From positions 265,964 to 329,963 of the forward strand of contig NZ_FOWR01000001.1 in assembly GCF_900115495.1 (NCBI RefSeq): 64,000 nucleotides of DNA, written 5' to 3'. This stretch comes from Enterovibrio norvegicus DSM 15893 (lineage in GTDB: Bacteria; Pseudomonadota; Gammaproteobacteria; Enterobacterales; Vibrionaceae). The notes below the pieces were generated by a model. It was given only the letters and a program-made list of their open reading frames with translations. It was not told where the DNA came from and did no database searches. The position numbers and the translations under genes are program-made. Positions 45,082 to 54,344 of the stretch are shown piece by piece; position 1 is the first letter of the stretch; the number at the start of each line of letters is the position of its first letter.

Positions 45082-46749
45082 ATGGAAAATGCGCAGTTAA
45101 GCAGCCATACAAGAATTGTTAAGAAAGCCGACTCGTTAGAAGGATGGTGTGAAGAAGTCTTTGATCGCCTTAGACAGAGGAACGAAGCGCAAAATATCGC
45201 TCTGTTCATTTGGCATGAAGAAGGTTTGAAACTCGTTGCCAGCCAAACCCAGCGCGAGTTTTGCTTCTTTCAACAATTTCGCCCTGCAGAAGAATACAGC
45301 GGTTATCGTATTGATTGGGAAAAGCTCGCTGAAAGCGTGAAGGAAAACGACGGCTCATACATTTCAGAACTTCCTATCAATGCTGCATGGCGACAAAGTT
45401 CAATGCAGTGGGAACATGCGGTTATCCCTCTTTATGAAAATGAAGAAATCCTTGGCTACATGCTACTGGAAGTGGAATTGTTTAATGAAGAGAAGAAATT
45501 TTCCGAATCCAGCTTACTGTGGCTAAAAGATCGCGCTGAACGACAATTAAAATGTCGAATCCTTTCTCACAACCTTAATCAATTCCATTTATCCAGTAAG
45601 AAAAATGAACTCGATCTGGCGTTGAATAACCATACGCTTGCCTCTCAGCTCTCTCATTTAAAAAGTCTGCATGAGATTTCCCTTCGCTTTACTAAGGCAA
45701 CCTCCATCAGTTCGTTATGCCGTATTGCAGTAGAGCTAGGAAAGAGCCGGCTTCAAATTGACCGTATGGCGATTTTTCTTTGTGACATGGAAACCTGCAT
45801 GATGTGGGGGACATGGGGCACCGATAAATACGGTAATACAATAGACAGATCGGATGTAAACCAAAATTTACCCAATAACCCATTCATGGAAGAAGCCTTA
45901 GCACGAAAGAATGAGCTCATCGTGAAAGAGAACGTGCCATTGTACTTCGGTCAGGAACAAGTCGGGATCGGTTGGAACATCATGATGGCGATGTGGAACA
46001 ATGATGAATGCATAGGGTGGATAGCGGCAGATAACCTTATCTATAAATCGCCATTGGATGAGCCTAAAAAAGAAGCCATCAAATTGCTTGCTGCGTCAGT
46101 GTGTCAAAAAATCATAAAGCTCCGAGAAACAGAAGAAGCGGATGAGCGCTTTTATCAGTTACAAGAACACTGCCGTCGTCAGACTCAAGACCTAGAGTAT
46201 CTGCAGTCTCGTGTGGACGTGGTCAATGCACAAAATCAATGGCTAGGTATTCATGATGCGTCAACGGGATTACTGGGGGCACGCTACTTCGATTTGAGTT
46301 TCGCCTCTTTTGTTGCATGTGCCAGAGACAGACGACGGAATATTGCCAGCTTCTCTATTTGCATGGACTTCTATAAAGCATTTCAGAAAGCCTATGGGGA
46401 AGAAGCAACCATTCGGGTTTTCCAAACCATTGCGAGGGAGGTGAAATCCATCATTAAACCGGTTGGACTGAACATGCTCTTCACAACCCAACCTGGAAAG
46501 CTCTCTCTATTGGTTCATTGCAATGATGAAGTCCTGTTGAAAGAGGTTGCAGATAAAATTGTAAAAACAGCGTATACGCTAAATATTGAAAACAAGGCGT
46601 CCCCCTTTTATCAACGTGTGACACTGAGTGTTGGGCTGTCGACCAATTGTGTTTCTTTGTTCAGTTTGCAAAGCAAAGTGTTAAAGAAAGCAGAAAAAGC
46701 GTGTTTGATGGCGGAAAAGTTAGGGAAAAATCGCTATTGCGTAGACTAG
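45082..46749 (+). CDS. GAF domain protein with degenerate GGDEF domain
   Basis: The 555-residue protein has no membrane segment. A first sensory region (residues 1-160) is followed by a GAF-like domain (about 190-345: SLRFTKATSISSLCRIAVELGKSRLQIDRMAIFLCD) and a GGDEF-fold domain from about 395. DASTGLLGARYF matches the DxLTGLxNRR start and ACMAEKLGKNRYCV-like residues its end, but the GGDEF loop at about 470-474 reads TTQPGKLSLL and lacks GGDEF residues. It should therefore not make c-di-GMP and may act as a sensor or interaction partner. It starts about 200 bases from rnb, divergent. Confidence 0.85.
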   Translation: MENAQLSSHTRIVKKADSLEGWCEEVFDRLRQRNEAQNIALFIWHEEGLKLVASQTQREFCFFQQFRPAEEYSGYRIDWEKLAESVKENDGSYISELPINAAWRQSSMQWEHAVIPLYENEEILGYMLLEVELFNEEKKFSESSLLWLKDRAERQLKCRILSHNLNQFHLSSKKNELDLALNNHTLASQLSHLKSLHEISLRFTKATSISSLCRIAVELGKSRLQIDRMAIFLCDMETCMMWGTWGTDKYGNTIDRSDVNQNLPNNPFMEEALARKNELIVKENVPLYFGQEQVGIGWNIMMAMWNNDECIGWIAADNLIYKSPLDEPKKEAIKLLAASVCQKIIKLRETEEADERFYQLQEHCRRQTQDLEYLQSRVDVVNAQNQWLGIHDASTGLLGARYFDLSFASFVACARDRRRNIASFSICMDFYKAFQKAYGEEATIRVFQTIAREVKSIIKPVGLNMLFTTQPGKLSLLVHCNDEVLLKEVADKIVKTAYTLNIENKASPFYQRVTLSVGLSTNCVSLFSLQSKVLKKAEKACLMAEKLGKNRYCVD

Positions 46750-47052
46750 AAAAAACGTTGCCTTGAAGTTTGATTGCCTGATTTAACAGCAAATTGCTAC
46801 GTAATTAGTCGTTTGCAGTCAAAAAGCCATCAGTCGTAGAAAGAATTGTGAACTTGTTCAATTTTTTCTGGCTTTTTTTGGTTTATTAGCGCAGAATTCT
46901 CGCCTCATTTGTCGAGGCCCGTAGCGTTGGATGCTGTTGCAGTGAGTAGGAAGTCATTTGATTTAATTCATTTTGACCCTGCATCAGTAAGGATAACAGT
47001 GCAAAACCGCTAACAGGGGCCCCGTTACTTTAGTCTATATATTGGGATCCCA
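46750..47052 (+). other. Upstream region of deaD with a palindrome at the start codon
   Basis: About 300 bases. The left part has the terminator above. The right part has no gene and may be the long 5' leader that deaD genes usually have. A GGGGCCCC segment lies at about 47017, and a 14-bp palindrome sits on the start codon (listed separately). Confidence 0.5.
46821..46879 (+). terminator. Probable terminator after the GGDEF-like gene
   Basis: AAAAAGCCA (46821-46829) pairs with TGGCTTTTTTT (46869-46879); the loop contains a small TTGTGAAC/GTTCAA hairpin. A T tract follows. Confidence 0.6.
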
Positions 47053-47054
47053 AT
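47041..47054. promoter_or_regulatory. deaD: Palindrome overlapping the deaD start codon
   Basis: ATTGGGATCCCAAT is a perfect 14-bp palindrome whose last two bases are the first two of the deaD ATG. The only weak Shine-Dalgarno-like bases (GGGA) are inside it. A hairpin with a GATC loop could hide the initiation site. Confidence 0.5.
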
Positions 47055-48966
47055 GCAAGATACTGTTACTGAATTTCGTCAGTTAGATCTGTCTGAAAAC
47101 CTTCTTTCCGCTTTAGATTCAATTGGCTTCGTATCACCAACGCCAATCCAAGCGGCTTCGATTCCTCTTCTATTAACTGGTGCTGATGCACTGGGCAAGG
47201 CACAAACTGGTACGGGTAAAACCGCCGCGTTTTCACTGCCAGTTCTGAACAAAATCGATCTGAACCAACACAAGCCACAAGCTATTGTTATGGCGCCTAC
47301 TCGTGAATTGGCTATTCAGGTTGCTGCGGAAGTTAAACTTCTGGGTAAAAACATCGCTGGCTTGAAAGTGCTAGAGATCTACGGTGGTGCATCTATCGTT
47401 GATCAAATGCGTGCTCTGCGTTCAGGCGCTCACGTTGTTGTTGGTACTCCTGGTCGTGTTAAAGACCTTATCAACCGCGAACGTCTACAACTAGACGAAG
47501 TGAAAACTTTCGTACTAGATGAAGCCGATGAAATGCTGAAAATGGGTTTCGTTGACGACGTAACTTGGATCATGGAACAAGCACCAGAAACTGCGCAACG
47601 CGTACTGTTCTCTGCAACCATGCCTCCAATCGTTAAAGAAATCGTTGATCGTTTCCTACGTAACCCAGCGCGCATTGACGTTGCAGGTAGCAACCGTACT
47701 GTTGAGAAAGTTGAGCAACAATTCTGGGTTGTTAAAGGCGTAGAGAAAGATGAAGCAATGGCTCGTCTTCTTGAAACTGAAGAAACTGATGCATCAATCG
47801 TGTTCGTTCGTACTCGTCAAGATACCGAGCGCCTGGCTGATTGGTTGCAAGCACGTGGCTTTAAAGCTGCAGCACTTCACGGTGACATTCCACAGTCACT
47901 GCGTGAGCGCACTGTAGACCACATCAAACGTGGCGTAATCGATATCCTAGTCGCAACTGACGTTGTTGCTCGTGGTCTTGACGTTCCACGTATTACACAC
48001 GTATTCAACTACGACATCCCATTCGATGTTGAGTCATACATTCACCGTATTGGTCGTACTGGCCGTGCTGGTCGTGCTGGTAAAGCGATCCTGTTGGTTC
48101 GTACCAACCAAATCCGCATGCTGCGCACCATTGAACGTGTAACTTCAACGCGTATGGATGAGCTTGAGCTTCCAGCACGTGATAAAGTTGCTGCTTGTCG
48201 CCTAGCGGCACTGGCGACTGACCTTGCAGAGCAAAAACAATCAGAAAGCATCGAAGCATTCGTTGGTCTGATTGAGAAGCTTCAAGAGCAGATCGACGTT
48301 GATGCAGCAACACTTGCTGCAATGCTTCTTCAGCGCCAACAAGGTAAGCGTCCGTTGTTCTACAATGGCCCAGACCCAATGGTTGCTGCTATTGAGCGTG
48401 AAAATAAACGTCGTGAATCACGTCGTGATGAGCGCCCTCGTGACGGTAGCCGTCCTGAGCGTGGCGAGCGTCGTAGCTACAACGCTGAAGATTGGGATAT
48501 CTACCAACTACAAGTTGGTCGTGACCAAGGCGTTCAAGTTAAAGACATCGTTGGTGCAATTGCGAACGAACTAGGTCTTGATAAGAACTCAATCGGTTCT
48601 ATCAAACTAGCAACTGGCCACACTTACGTGCAACTTCCTAAGAAGATGCCAAAAGAAGTATTGGGTCAACTTAAGCAACTGCGTATTCGCCAAAAAGCAA
48701 CTGAAGCTCAGTTGGTTGAAGGCTCAGTGAACATGGATCCACCACGCCGTCGTACCGGTGGTGACCGTGATCGCAACAGCAATGGTGGTAACGGCGGCCG
48801 TCGTTTTGACAACAATGGCCCACGCGGTGGTAACAACCGTGGTGATCGTGCTCCTCGCGGTGACCGCGCTCCACGTGGTGAAGGCGAACAACGTCGCTTT
48901 AACCGCGACCGTGGTAGCGACAGCCGTTCATCATTCCGTGGTGAGCGTCGTCACGCTGACGCATAA
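47053..48966 (+). CDS. deaD: DEAD-box RNA helicase DeaD/CsdA
   Basis: The 637-residue protein carries all helicase motifs: Q-motif, AQTGTGKTAAF (Walker A), PTRELAIQV, LDEADEMLKMGF (DEAD), SATMP and the second core domain with ARGLDVPRITHVFNYDIPFDVESYIHRIGRTGRAGR. After it come the DeaD-specific RNA-binding region (YQLQVGRDQGVQVKDIVGAIANELGL) and an Arg/Gly-rich tail (GGNRGDRAPRGDRAPRGEGE). It unwinds structured RNA in ribosome assembly and cold adaptation. No clear Shine-Dalgarno precedes the ATG; the start lies on a palindrome. Confidence 0.96.
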   Translation: MQDTVTEFRQLDLSENLLSALDSIGFVSPTPIQAASIPLLLTGADALGKAQTGTGKTAAFSLPVLNKIDLNQHKPQAIVMAPTRELAIQVAAEVKLLGKNIAGLKVLEIYGGASIVDQMRALRSGAHVVVGTPGRVKDLINRERLQLDEVKTFVLDEADEMLKMGFVDDVTWIMEQAPETAQRVLFSATMPPIVKEIVDRFLRNPARIDVAGSNRTVEKVEQQFWVVKGVEKDEAMARLLETEETDASIVFVRTRQDTERLADWLQARGFKAAALHGDIPQSLRERTVDHIKRGVIDILVATDVVARGLDVPRITHVFNYDIPFDVESYIHRIGRTGRAGRAGKAILLVRTNQIRMLRTIERVTSTRMDELELPARDKVAACRLAALATDLAEQKQSESIEAFVGLIEKLQEQIDVDAATLAAMLLQRQQGKRPLFYNGPDPMVAAIERENKRRESRRDERPRDGSRPERGERRSYNAEDWDIYQLQVGRDQGVQVKDIVGAIANELGLDKNSIGSIKLATGHTYVQLPKKMPKEVLGQLKQLRIRQKATEAQLVEGSVNMDPPRRRTGGDRDRNSNGGNGGRRFDNNGPRGGNNRGDRAPRGDRAPRGEGEQRRFNRDRGSDSRSSFRGERRHADA

Positions 48967-49283
48967 TAACGAACCCTCGTTATAAGAAAGAGCCAGCTTA
49001 TGCTGGCTCTTTTTGTATGTGTCGACAGTCCTATTTTGTGCAAAAAATGCTTAACCTGCTTCTGCTTACCCCCGTCCACATCCGTGTTTTTTGCGCACAA
49101 CGGCGACGCGGTGCAGCAAGCAACCCAAATCTGCTTTTGAATGTTGATCCACAGGTCATACGTTTCTCCCACTTTTGCTACGTAGTCGTATGCACTTCCT
49201 TGCTATATTTCACCTATCCGCTGTTCGCGAGTGGGAATGTGTCAAATAAACGTTCATGTTTCCTTCAGTTTGAGGACTGTCTT
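48967..49283. other. Intergenic region between deaD and the cupin gene
   Basis: After the deaD terminator, about 270 bases up to the cupin start. The plus-strand frame stays open here but does not look like protein, and no start or ribosome-binding site supports it. A promoter for the cupin gene must lie here; none could be fixed. Confidence 0.5.
48987..49014 (+). terminator. Terminator of deaD
   Basis: AGAGCCAGC-TTAT-GCTGGCTCT followed by a T tract. Confidence 0.92.
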
Positions 49284-49946
49284 ATGCTGAACATGCAGTT
49301 TGATAAACGCGTCATTATTGATACCCAATCGCTCGATTGGCAACCATCGCCCGCTGAAGGTGTGTTTAGAAAACCGTTAGCACGAGAAGATGCTGAGCGG
49401 GGACACGCCACCAGTATTGTGAAGTACGTCCCCAACAGCGCCTTTTCCCTTCATCAGCACCCCATGGGTGAAGAGATATTTGTGCTCGATGGCGTATTTT
49501 CTGACGAGTATGGTGACTATCCAACGGGCACCTATCTTCGCAATCCGCCAGGAACATCTCACGCGCCTTTTAGCCGTTTGGGGTGCACCTTATTGGTAAA
49601 ACTTCATCAGTTCTCTCCGAATGATACGCATCAAGTACAAATAAATACGCGCGATGCGGAATGGGTAAACGGGCAGGGCAAATTGAAAATGCTGTTGCTC
49701 CATGAATTCAATGGAGAGCAGGTTGCGTTGATTCGTTGGCCTGCTGGTCAGCACTTTTTTTCTATCTCACACTTTTGCGGTGAAGAGGTATTAGTGCTGA
49801 GTGGGGAGTATCGCGATGAGTTTGGTCATTACCGATCTGGCACCTGGATCAGAAACCCGCACATGTTTGAATATAACCCTTATGCCGAGGAAGATACCTT
49901 GCTTTGGGTAAAAGTAGGGCACCTCCCTTATCCTAAGCCTCTTTGA
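49284..49946 (+). CDS. ChrR-like bicupin protein
   Basis: The start at 49284 (MLNMQFDKRVIIDTQSLDWQPSP) has TGAGGA upstream and gives 220 residues. Two cupin domains are visible. The first has FSLHQHPMGEEIFVLDGVFSDEYGDYPTGTYLRNPPGTSH, a full His/Glu metal set. The second has FFSISHFCGEEVLVLSGEYRDEFGHYRSGTWIRNPHMFEY, where the first His positions are partly changed. It resembles the cupin part of ChrR anti-sigma factors, but no sigma factor is adjacent. A small-molecule or redox-sensing role is a guess. Confidence 0.8.
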   Translation: MLNMQFDKRVIIDTQSLDWQPSPAEGVFRKPLAREDAERGHATSIVKYVPNSAFSLHQHPMGEEIFVLDGVFSDEYGDYPTGTYLRNPPGTSHAPFSRLGCTLLVKLHQFSPNDTHQVQINTRDAEWVNGQGKLKMLLLHEFNGEQVALIRWPAGQHFFSISHFCGEEVLVLSGEYRDEFGHYRSGTWIRNPHMFEYNPYAEEDTLLWVKVGHLPYPKPL

Positions 49947-50094
49947 AAAGTATGCGTTCGACGCAAAACAGAGACAAATGTCTATACGTTTCATCGCTAG
50001 TATGGTGGTTGAGTGAATAGCTTGAGAATTCGGTCGTTTCTTGACAATGGCTCAGTTTTTTTGGCTCAAAACTTATAGGACGCGATGGACGAGG

Positions 50095-51750
50095 ATGTTT
50101 CAGATAACTAACCAGCCGTGCCAGCCGTATTTCGATATGGCACCGGTTCCCATGATTCTTCTCAACGATTTCGGTGAAATTGTTCATCGAAATGCAGAGT
50201 GTGACCTGCTTTTTAATATCCATCCATCACGACCCGTTTTTAACGACTATGTGGCTGAAGATGTTTGGACTGCATTGAACGCGTATTTTTCAGAGCTTCC
50301 TAGCTCGATCCCTAATGAACCCTTTTCTTTTGACATTACATTGCATCAAACAAAGATGCGGTATCGTTTCAAAGCAAATGTTGCCACCACATTTCCATCC
50401 CCCAGTTATGTCGTTGTGCTTTCACCGCTATCGCAAAATACAGTGGAGCCTAAACGTCGAGCACTCGAACAAGGAAAAGCGTTCCTTGAGCAGCTGCCAG
50501 TCAGCATGGCAATGCTGGACGAATACGGAATATTTGTTGGGGCTAACCGTGCTTTCTGTGAATTATTGGGTTACGACGAAGCGTCGCTAGTGGATCGCAT
50601 GGAGGCGGATGTGACGTTTGCGCCAGACGCTAACAGTGAAACACCGCTTCGCAACAACCTTAAATGTCACATAGACAAACAATATAGCGTTGATAAGCGT
50701 TACATACACAAAGACGGTCATCAGATCTGGGTGCGTGTTTTTGTCTCGCTCACCACTGATTCAGAATGTGATTCTGCCAATGATAACGTTCGTTATGTCA
50801 TTGCGGTTATTGATATTCACGAAGAAAAGCAATTGCAAAACGTCATTGCCACGTCTGAACGTCGTTTTCGTGCCATCGCAGAAAACATCAGTTCTGTTGT
50901 ATGGATGTCGGGCGCTGATCCGCAACGCGTGCTTTACGCGAATAAATGCTATCGCAGTGTGTGGGAAGAATCGGTCGACAAACTATACAGTGACGCGCGT
51001 TCTTTTCTCGATAAAGTACACCCTGCAGACAGGGAAATTGCTGAATCCATTCGTTTTAATACATCCGGTGACTCCTGGAGTATTAATTATCGCTTGCTGT
51101 TTGATGATGGACGCGTCAAACATTTGCGCGACAGTGGGCATTGCGTTTTTGATAGTAATGGCGAATTAATCTACCGCGTGGGTACATCAACCGACATCAC
51201 TGCTGAAATTAGCCAGCGCGACAATATGGTTGTTATGGCGAAGAAGCTGAAAGAGCTTGTTGATTATGATTCCCTCACGGGCTTGAAGTCACGCCATGCG
51301 ATCATGACGGATATTCAAGAGAGTTTTCAGCGCTTTAAACAAACTAATGACCCTTCTGTTCTTGTTTACATTGATGCGGATGGATTTAAAGGTATCAACG
51401 ATACATTGGGGCATGATGTTGGTGACAAAGTGCTATGTGCTATCGCAAAACACCTAACCAGTCATATTCGTGACACCGATGTAGCGGGACGTATTGGCGG
51501 CGACGAATTCATCGTTTTGCTTCGTCATACTTCACAAGAAGATGTCGTGCAAATTCTTGAGCGATTGTGCAGTGACATACACGACATAAGCTTACCCGGT
51601 GACATGAAGGTGTCCTTGAGTCTCGGTGCTTATGATCTTAGTGACGAAGTTATTACGGCAGAACAATGGCTTAACGACGCTGATAAAACCATGTATCACA
51701 ATAAAAGGGCACGAAAACGTGCTCGTAAATCGCAACTAAAAACACAGTGA
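50095..51750 (+). CDS. PAS-GGDEF diguanylate cyclase
   Basis: The start is uncertain: 50095 (MFQITNQPCQPYFDMAPVPMILL) gives 551 residues, and an ATG at 50047 would add 16. Several PAS-like domains (residues about 15-370) include LEQLPVSMAMLDEYGIFVGANRAFCELLGYDEASL and a PAC-like RVKHLRDSGHCVFDSNGELIYRVGTSTDITAE. The GGDEF domain has DSLTGLKSRHAI, ADGFKGINDTLGHDVGDKVL and intact GGDEF at about 468-472. An RxxD inhibitory site (RDTD) lies five residues before it. It should make c-di-GMP and be product-inhibited. No membrane segment is seen, so it is cytoplasmic. Confidence 0.9.
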   Translation: MFQITNQPCQPYFDMAPVPMILLNDFGEIVHRNAECDLLFNIHPSRPVFNDYVAEDVWTALNAYFSELPSSIPNEPFSFDITLHQTKMRYRFKANVATTFPSPSYVVVLSPLSQNTVEPKRRALEQGKAFLEQLPVSMAMLDEYGIFVGANRAFCELLGYDEASLVDRMEADVTFAPDANSETPLRNNLKCHIDKQYSVDKRYIHKDGHQIWVRVFVSLTTDSECDSANDNVRYVIAVIDIHEEKQLQNVIATSERRFRAIAENISSVVWMSGADPQRVLYANKCYRSVWEESVDKLYSDARSFLDKVHPADREIAESIRFNTSGDSWSINYRLLFDDGRVKHLRDSGHCVFDSNGELIYRVGTSTDITAEISQRDNMVVMAKKLKELVDYDSLTGLKSRHAIMTDIQESFQRFKQTNDPSVLVYIDADGFKGINDTLGHDVGDKVLCAIAKHLTSHIRDTDVAGRIGGDEFIVLLRHTSQEDVVQILERLCSDIHDISLPGDMKVSLSLGAYDLSDEVITAEQWLNDADKTMYHNKRARKRARKSQLKTQ

Positions 51751-51872
51751 CTCTTATTGCTCTAAGCGAGTATTAGAACTTTCTGCTGATATAGTGCAGT
51801 TGTTTTTTTATTGAGACAGTTCTTTGTATTGCATCAGAGTATTCTCTTAGTTGTATAACAGAGGGATTTACC

Positions 51873-52541
51873 ATGCAGAGTGTTGTGGAAGTTTTCGGTA
51901 CTGCGCTAGCCAGCTATTACAACGGTAATAAATCAGGGAAACTCATTGTTAGGGAAAACAATGGTACATCAGTGATCCCAACATCTGATTTCTTTCGACG
52001 ACCAGAAGATGTGGCGACAGATCGCATCGCGTTGTCTTACTGCCGACGAAGTGTTCTGAACATCGGAGCAAGCAGCGGAGAGCATTCGCTGTACCTCGTG
52101 GCAAAAGGTATAAAAGTAACGTCAATAGACAGTTCTCCTATTGCGTGTGCCATCATGCATCAGCGAGGCGTCCCGTCCGTTATCTGCGGTCATCTTTTTG
52201 ATCAACATCCTATGTTCGATCGCACCTTCACATGGCTCGCTTTACGTGGCGTCGTGGGTCAACTCGGGAATATCCGCAATTTCTTCCATTTTCTGGATCT
52301 TGCCCATCGTAATTTGTACCCGGGCGGGCGATTGATCCTAAGCTCAGAAAACCTTCGCTATGAAGGTTACCGTACTCGCCATTTGACGTTTGAGTTTGAT
52401 GGAAGGGTGAGTGAAGAAATGCCGTGGTTTGACATTGGTATGTCAACGCTAAGGCGTGTAGCGGAAAGTAAGAACTTTAACTGCCGAATTGTCTATTGTG
52501 ATGACAGCAACAAGTACGTGGCGTTACTAACAAAGCGTTGA
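51873..52541 (+). CDS. Class I SAM-dependent methyltransferase
   Basis: The 222-residue protein has the Rossmann methyltransferase fold: motif I VLNIGASSGEHSLYLV, an acidic motif II in KVTSIDSSPIACAIM, and FLDLAHRNLYPGGRLILSSEN at the motif IV-V region. The N-terminal 50 residues (GTALASYYNGNKSGKL) precede the fold. The substrate cannot be assigned. GAGGGATTT precedes the ATG. It stands alone between the diguanylate cyclase and DUF3283 genes. Confidence 0.83.
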   Translation: MQSVVEVFGTALASYYNGNKSGKLIVRENNGTSVIPTSDFFRRPEDVATDRIALSYCRRSVLNIGASSGEHSLYLVAKGIKVTSIDSSPIACAIMHQRGVPSVICGHLFDQHPMFDRTFTWLALRGVVGQLGNIRNFFHFLDLAHRNLYPGGRLILSSENLRYEGYRTRHLTFEFDGRVSEEMPWFDIGMSTLRRVAESKNFNCRIVYCDDSNKYVALLTKR

Positions 52542-52626
52542 TTGAGTGACACTGTCACAATGTCACGGGTGATGAAAACGCCAATATAACTGTCAGATAT
52601 TTATAAATTAAATAAAAATGGGGCAA

Positions 52627-52833
52627 TTATAGCCCCATGATTTTTGAATATTTTTCCACACAGTGTTCAAAATGCTCGCGCATGCTATCTTCAGTTTGCG
52701 CCTGTGCTTGCTGTAAAAGAATACCGCGTTCTGCCACCCCGTTTTTCACCTGCCATACGGCGTATGAGGCTTGCTTATCAAGCTCGATCATCTGTTTTTC
52801 ATCGGGTGGCAATAGGGCTAAGTTTTGGCTCAT
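52627..52833 (-). CDS. DUF3283 family small protein
   Basis: The 68-residue protein reads MSQNLALLPPDEKQMIELDKQASYAVWQVKNGVAERG and ends HFEHCVEKYSKIMGL, which matches the DUF3283 family known from Vibrionaceae. It is an all-helical soluble protein of unknown function. It supports the assignment of the organism to the Vibrio group. It is a single gene, convergent with the methyltransferase gene. Confidence 0.8.
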   Translation of the reverse strand: MSQNLALLPPDEKQMIELDKQASYAVWQVKNGVAERGILLQQAQAQTEDSMREHFEHCVEKYSKIMGL

Positions 52834-52995
52834 GCTGACTCTCTGTAGAATTTAAACCTCAAAACGTGCATAACATAGCTGAGACTCGCATTAACGACAA
52901 GCGCTTACCGTCCCCTTACGGGAATCTGACACAGTTTTGGCCGATCTTGATTACTATTGGTGCTACATCGCGTTAAGCAGTAAGAAGGCGGATAT

Positions 52996-53346
52996 ATGGA
53001 ATTCACTTATCAAGACAGACAAACACTTTACGATGCTTGGATGTCTTACAAAGCCAAGTTGAGAATCACTCAAATTGAGATGGCGAAGCGCTTAGGCATC
53101 AATCAATTGGATTTTTCCCGTGTACTGAGAGGCGACGTGCCTCTGGAGCAAGGCTTTGTTTACCGTTTTTGCAAAGAAATCGGCATCGAACCTGATCAAT
53201 CGCTTCCAAGCTTAAAAGCCCTTCGAGGCGTTTCTACTTCTTCTGGTCCTGTCACGGTACGCACATCAATCACCGTCGATGGCACGATTTCTAAAGTGGA
53301 ATACCAAGGCAACCAAGTCTTCATCGAGTTTGAAACGCTGCCATAA
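52996..53346 (+). CDS. Small HTH protein
   Basis: The 116-residue protein has an XRE-like HTH in its N-terminal half: LYDAWMSYKAKLRITQIEMAKRLGINQLDFSRVLRGDVPL. A C-terminal beta-like part follows (VTVRTSITVDGTISKVEYQGNQVFIEFETL). AGAAGG lies upstream of the ATG and a terminator follows at once. It is probably a transcription regulator of unknown targets; such proteins are common in Vibrio. Confidence 0.8.
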   Translation: MEFTYQDRQTLYDAWMSYKAKLRITQIEMAKRLGINQLDFSRVLRGDVPLEQGFVYRFCKEIGIEPDQSLPSLKALRGVSTSSGPVTVRTSITVDGTISKVEYQGNQVFIEFETLP

Positions 53347-53371
53347 AAAAAGCCATCTTTCGATGGCTTTT
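53347..53371 (+). terminator. Terminator of the HTH gene
   Basis: AAAAGCCATC-TTTC-GATGGCTTTT, a stem with A and T flanks, directly after the stop. Confidence 0.88.
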
Positions 53372-53408
53372 CGCATTTTAGCCCCATCAGGGCGTAGGCA
53401 AGCGTAGT

Positions 53409-54287
53409 TTAGGCATTCGCAAAGGCAGGGCGTTCAGCCACACGCTGTTGCCATTTCTGAAGCGCTGGCAAGTTGTCATCAATGTGTATATCGAGGTTTT
53501 TTATAAAACCACACATGACAAACGCGGTGATATCCGCAACCGTAAATGTGTCACCAGCGATATATACCCAAACAACCTGAAGATACAGGATTCAGCGAGG
53601 TTTACTGACGTTATGATCTAGGCGTCCCTTTGCCGATGTAGTGTTCTCCATCAAAAAGGGATAACACCGAGCATGGCGTCAGTAAACTCGCCCGAAGGGA
53701 GGCCCTCAGTGCGTCCACTTCATCGTTAAATTCCTGTGAAATAGAATGACTATTTCTACAAGAATTTGCCTTGAACTGAACGCACTGATGGCCTCTGAAA
53801 TCGAGCATCTTCAGGTTGTTTGGGTATATGCAGAGTGCTCCAATCGTGCTTCTAAACGCGGCAGGAACTCAATCACACGTTGTTTTGACTCTTCTCCCCA
53901 CGCGGGTACGCAACGCTCTCTGTCGTCGTAAATGCCGGTGATGTTTCGAAATGCCTGAAACGCAGGAAATAAACCATCCAGCTCTACAATACGGTTCCAC
54001 ATTTCGACTTGTCCGATCGCTATAGGCGTATCACCAAAAAGGTGATTGTTTGTGGGGAAGGCGGCATCAATGTATCGGCAAATCGCCATGGACTCACACA
54101 GGCTCGTGCCGTCATCCAATGCCAATACCGGGATCTTTTTATTCAGGCTCAGTGCAGCAAATTCGTCGGAAAGGTTTTCACCGCCACCGATGTCCACATT
54201 GACACGTGGAATTTCAATGTTCTTCTCTGCAAGAAACAGACTGACACGTCGAGCGCTGGGCGCAGGGCCTTTTTCATAGATCTTCAT
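53409..54287 (-). pseudogene. Glutathione S-transferase gene split by a MITE-like element
   Basis: The N-terminal part (54287 down to 53827, MKIYEKGPAPSARRVSLFLAEKNIEIPRVNVDIGG, then CESMAICRYIDAAFP) is a GST thioredoxin-like domain plus part of the helical domain. It ends LEARLEHSAY and then runs into the element, giving TQTT and a stop. The rest, read on the minus strand from 53564 to 53409, continues exactly with IAGDTFTVADITAFVMCGFI and ends RPAFANA before a TAA. Joining HSAY to IAGDTF restores a normal GST of about 205 residues, so the insertion is the only visible lesion. Confidence 0.9.
53565..53826. mobile_element. MITE-like element, 262 bp, with terminal inverted repeats
   Basis: The ends are inverted copies: TACCCAAACAACCTGAAGAT at the left and its reverse complement at the right (20 of 20 bases identical). 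A 2-base TA target duplication restores the GST reading frame exactly when the element is removed. Internal inverted arms pair too: GTTTACTGACG (53600-53610) with CGTCAGTAAAC (53677-53687), and 53699-53714 with 53780-53795 (15 of 16 match). It encodes no transposase, so it must have moved in trans. Confidence 0.88.
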
Positions 54288-54344
54288 CGTTTCTCCTTGC
54301 CGTTTTCATGGGCTATGGGTTTCTCTATTTGGGTGAATTTCTCG

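Noticed and set aside
49017..49283. N-terminal extension of the cupin protein
   Set aside because: No supported start; the good Shine-Dalgarno TGAGGA points to 49284.
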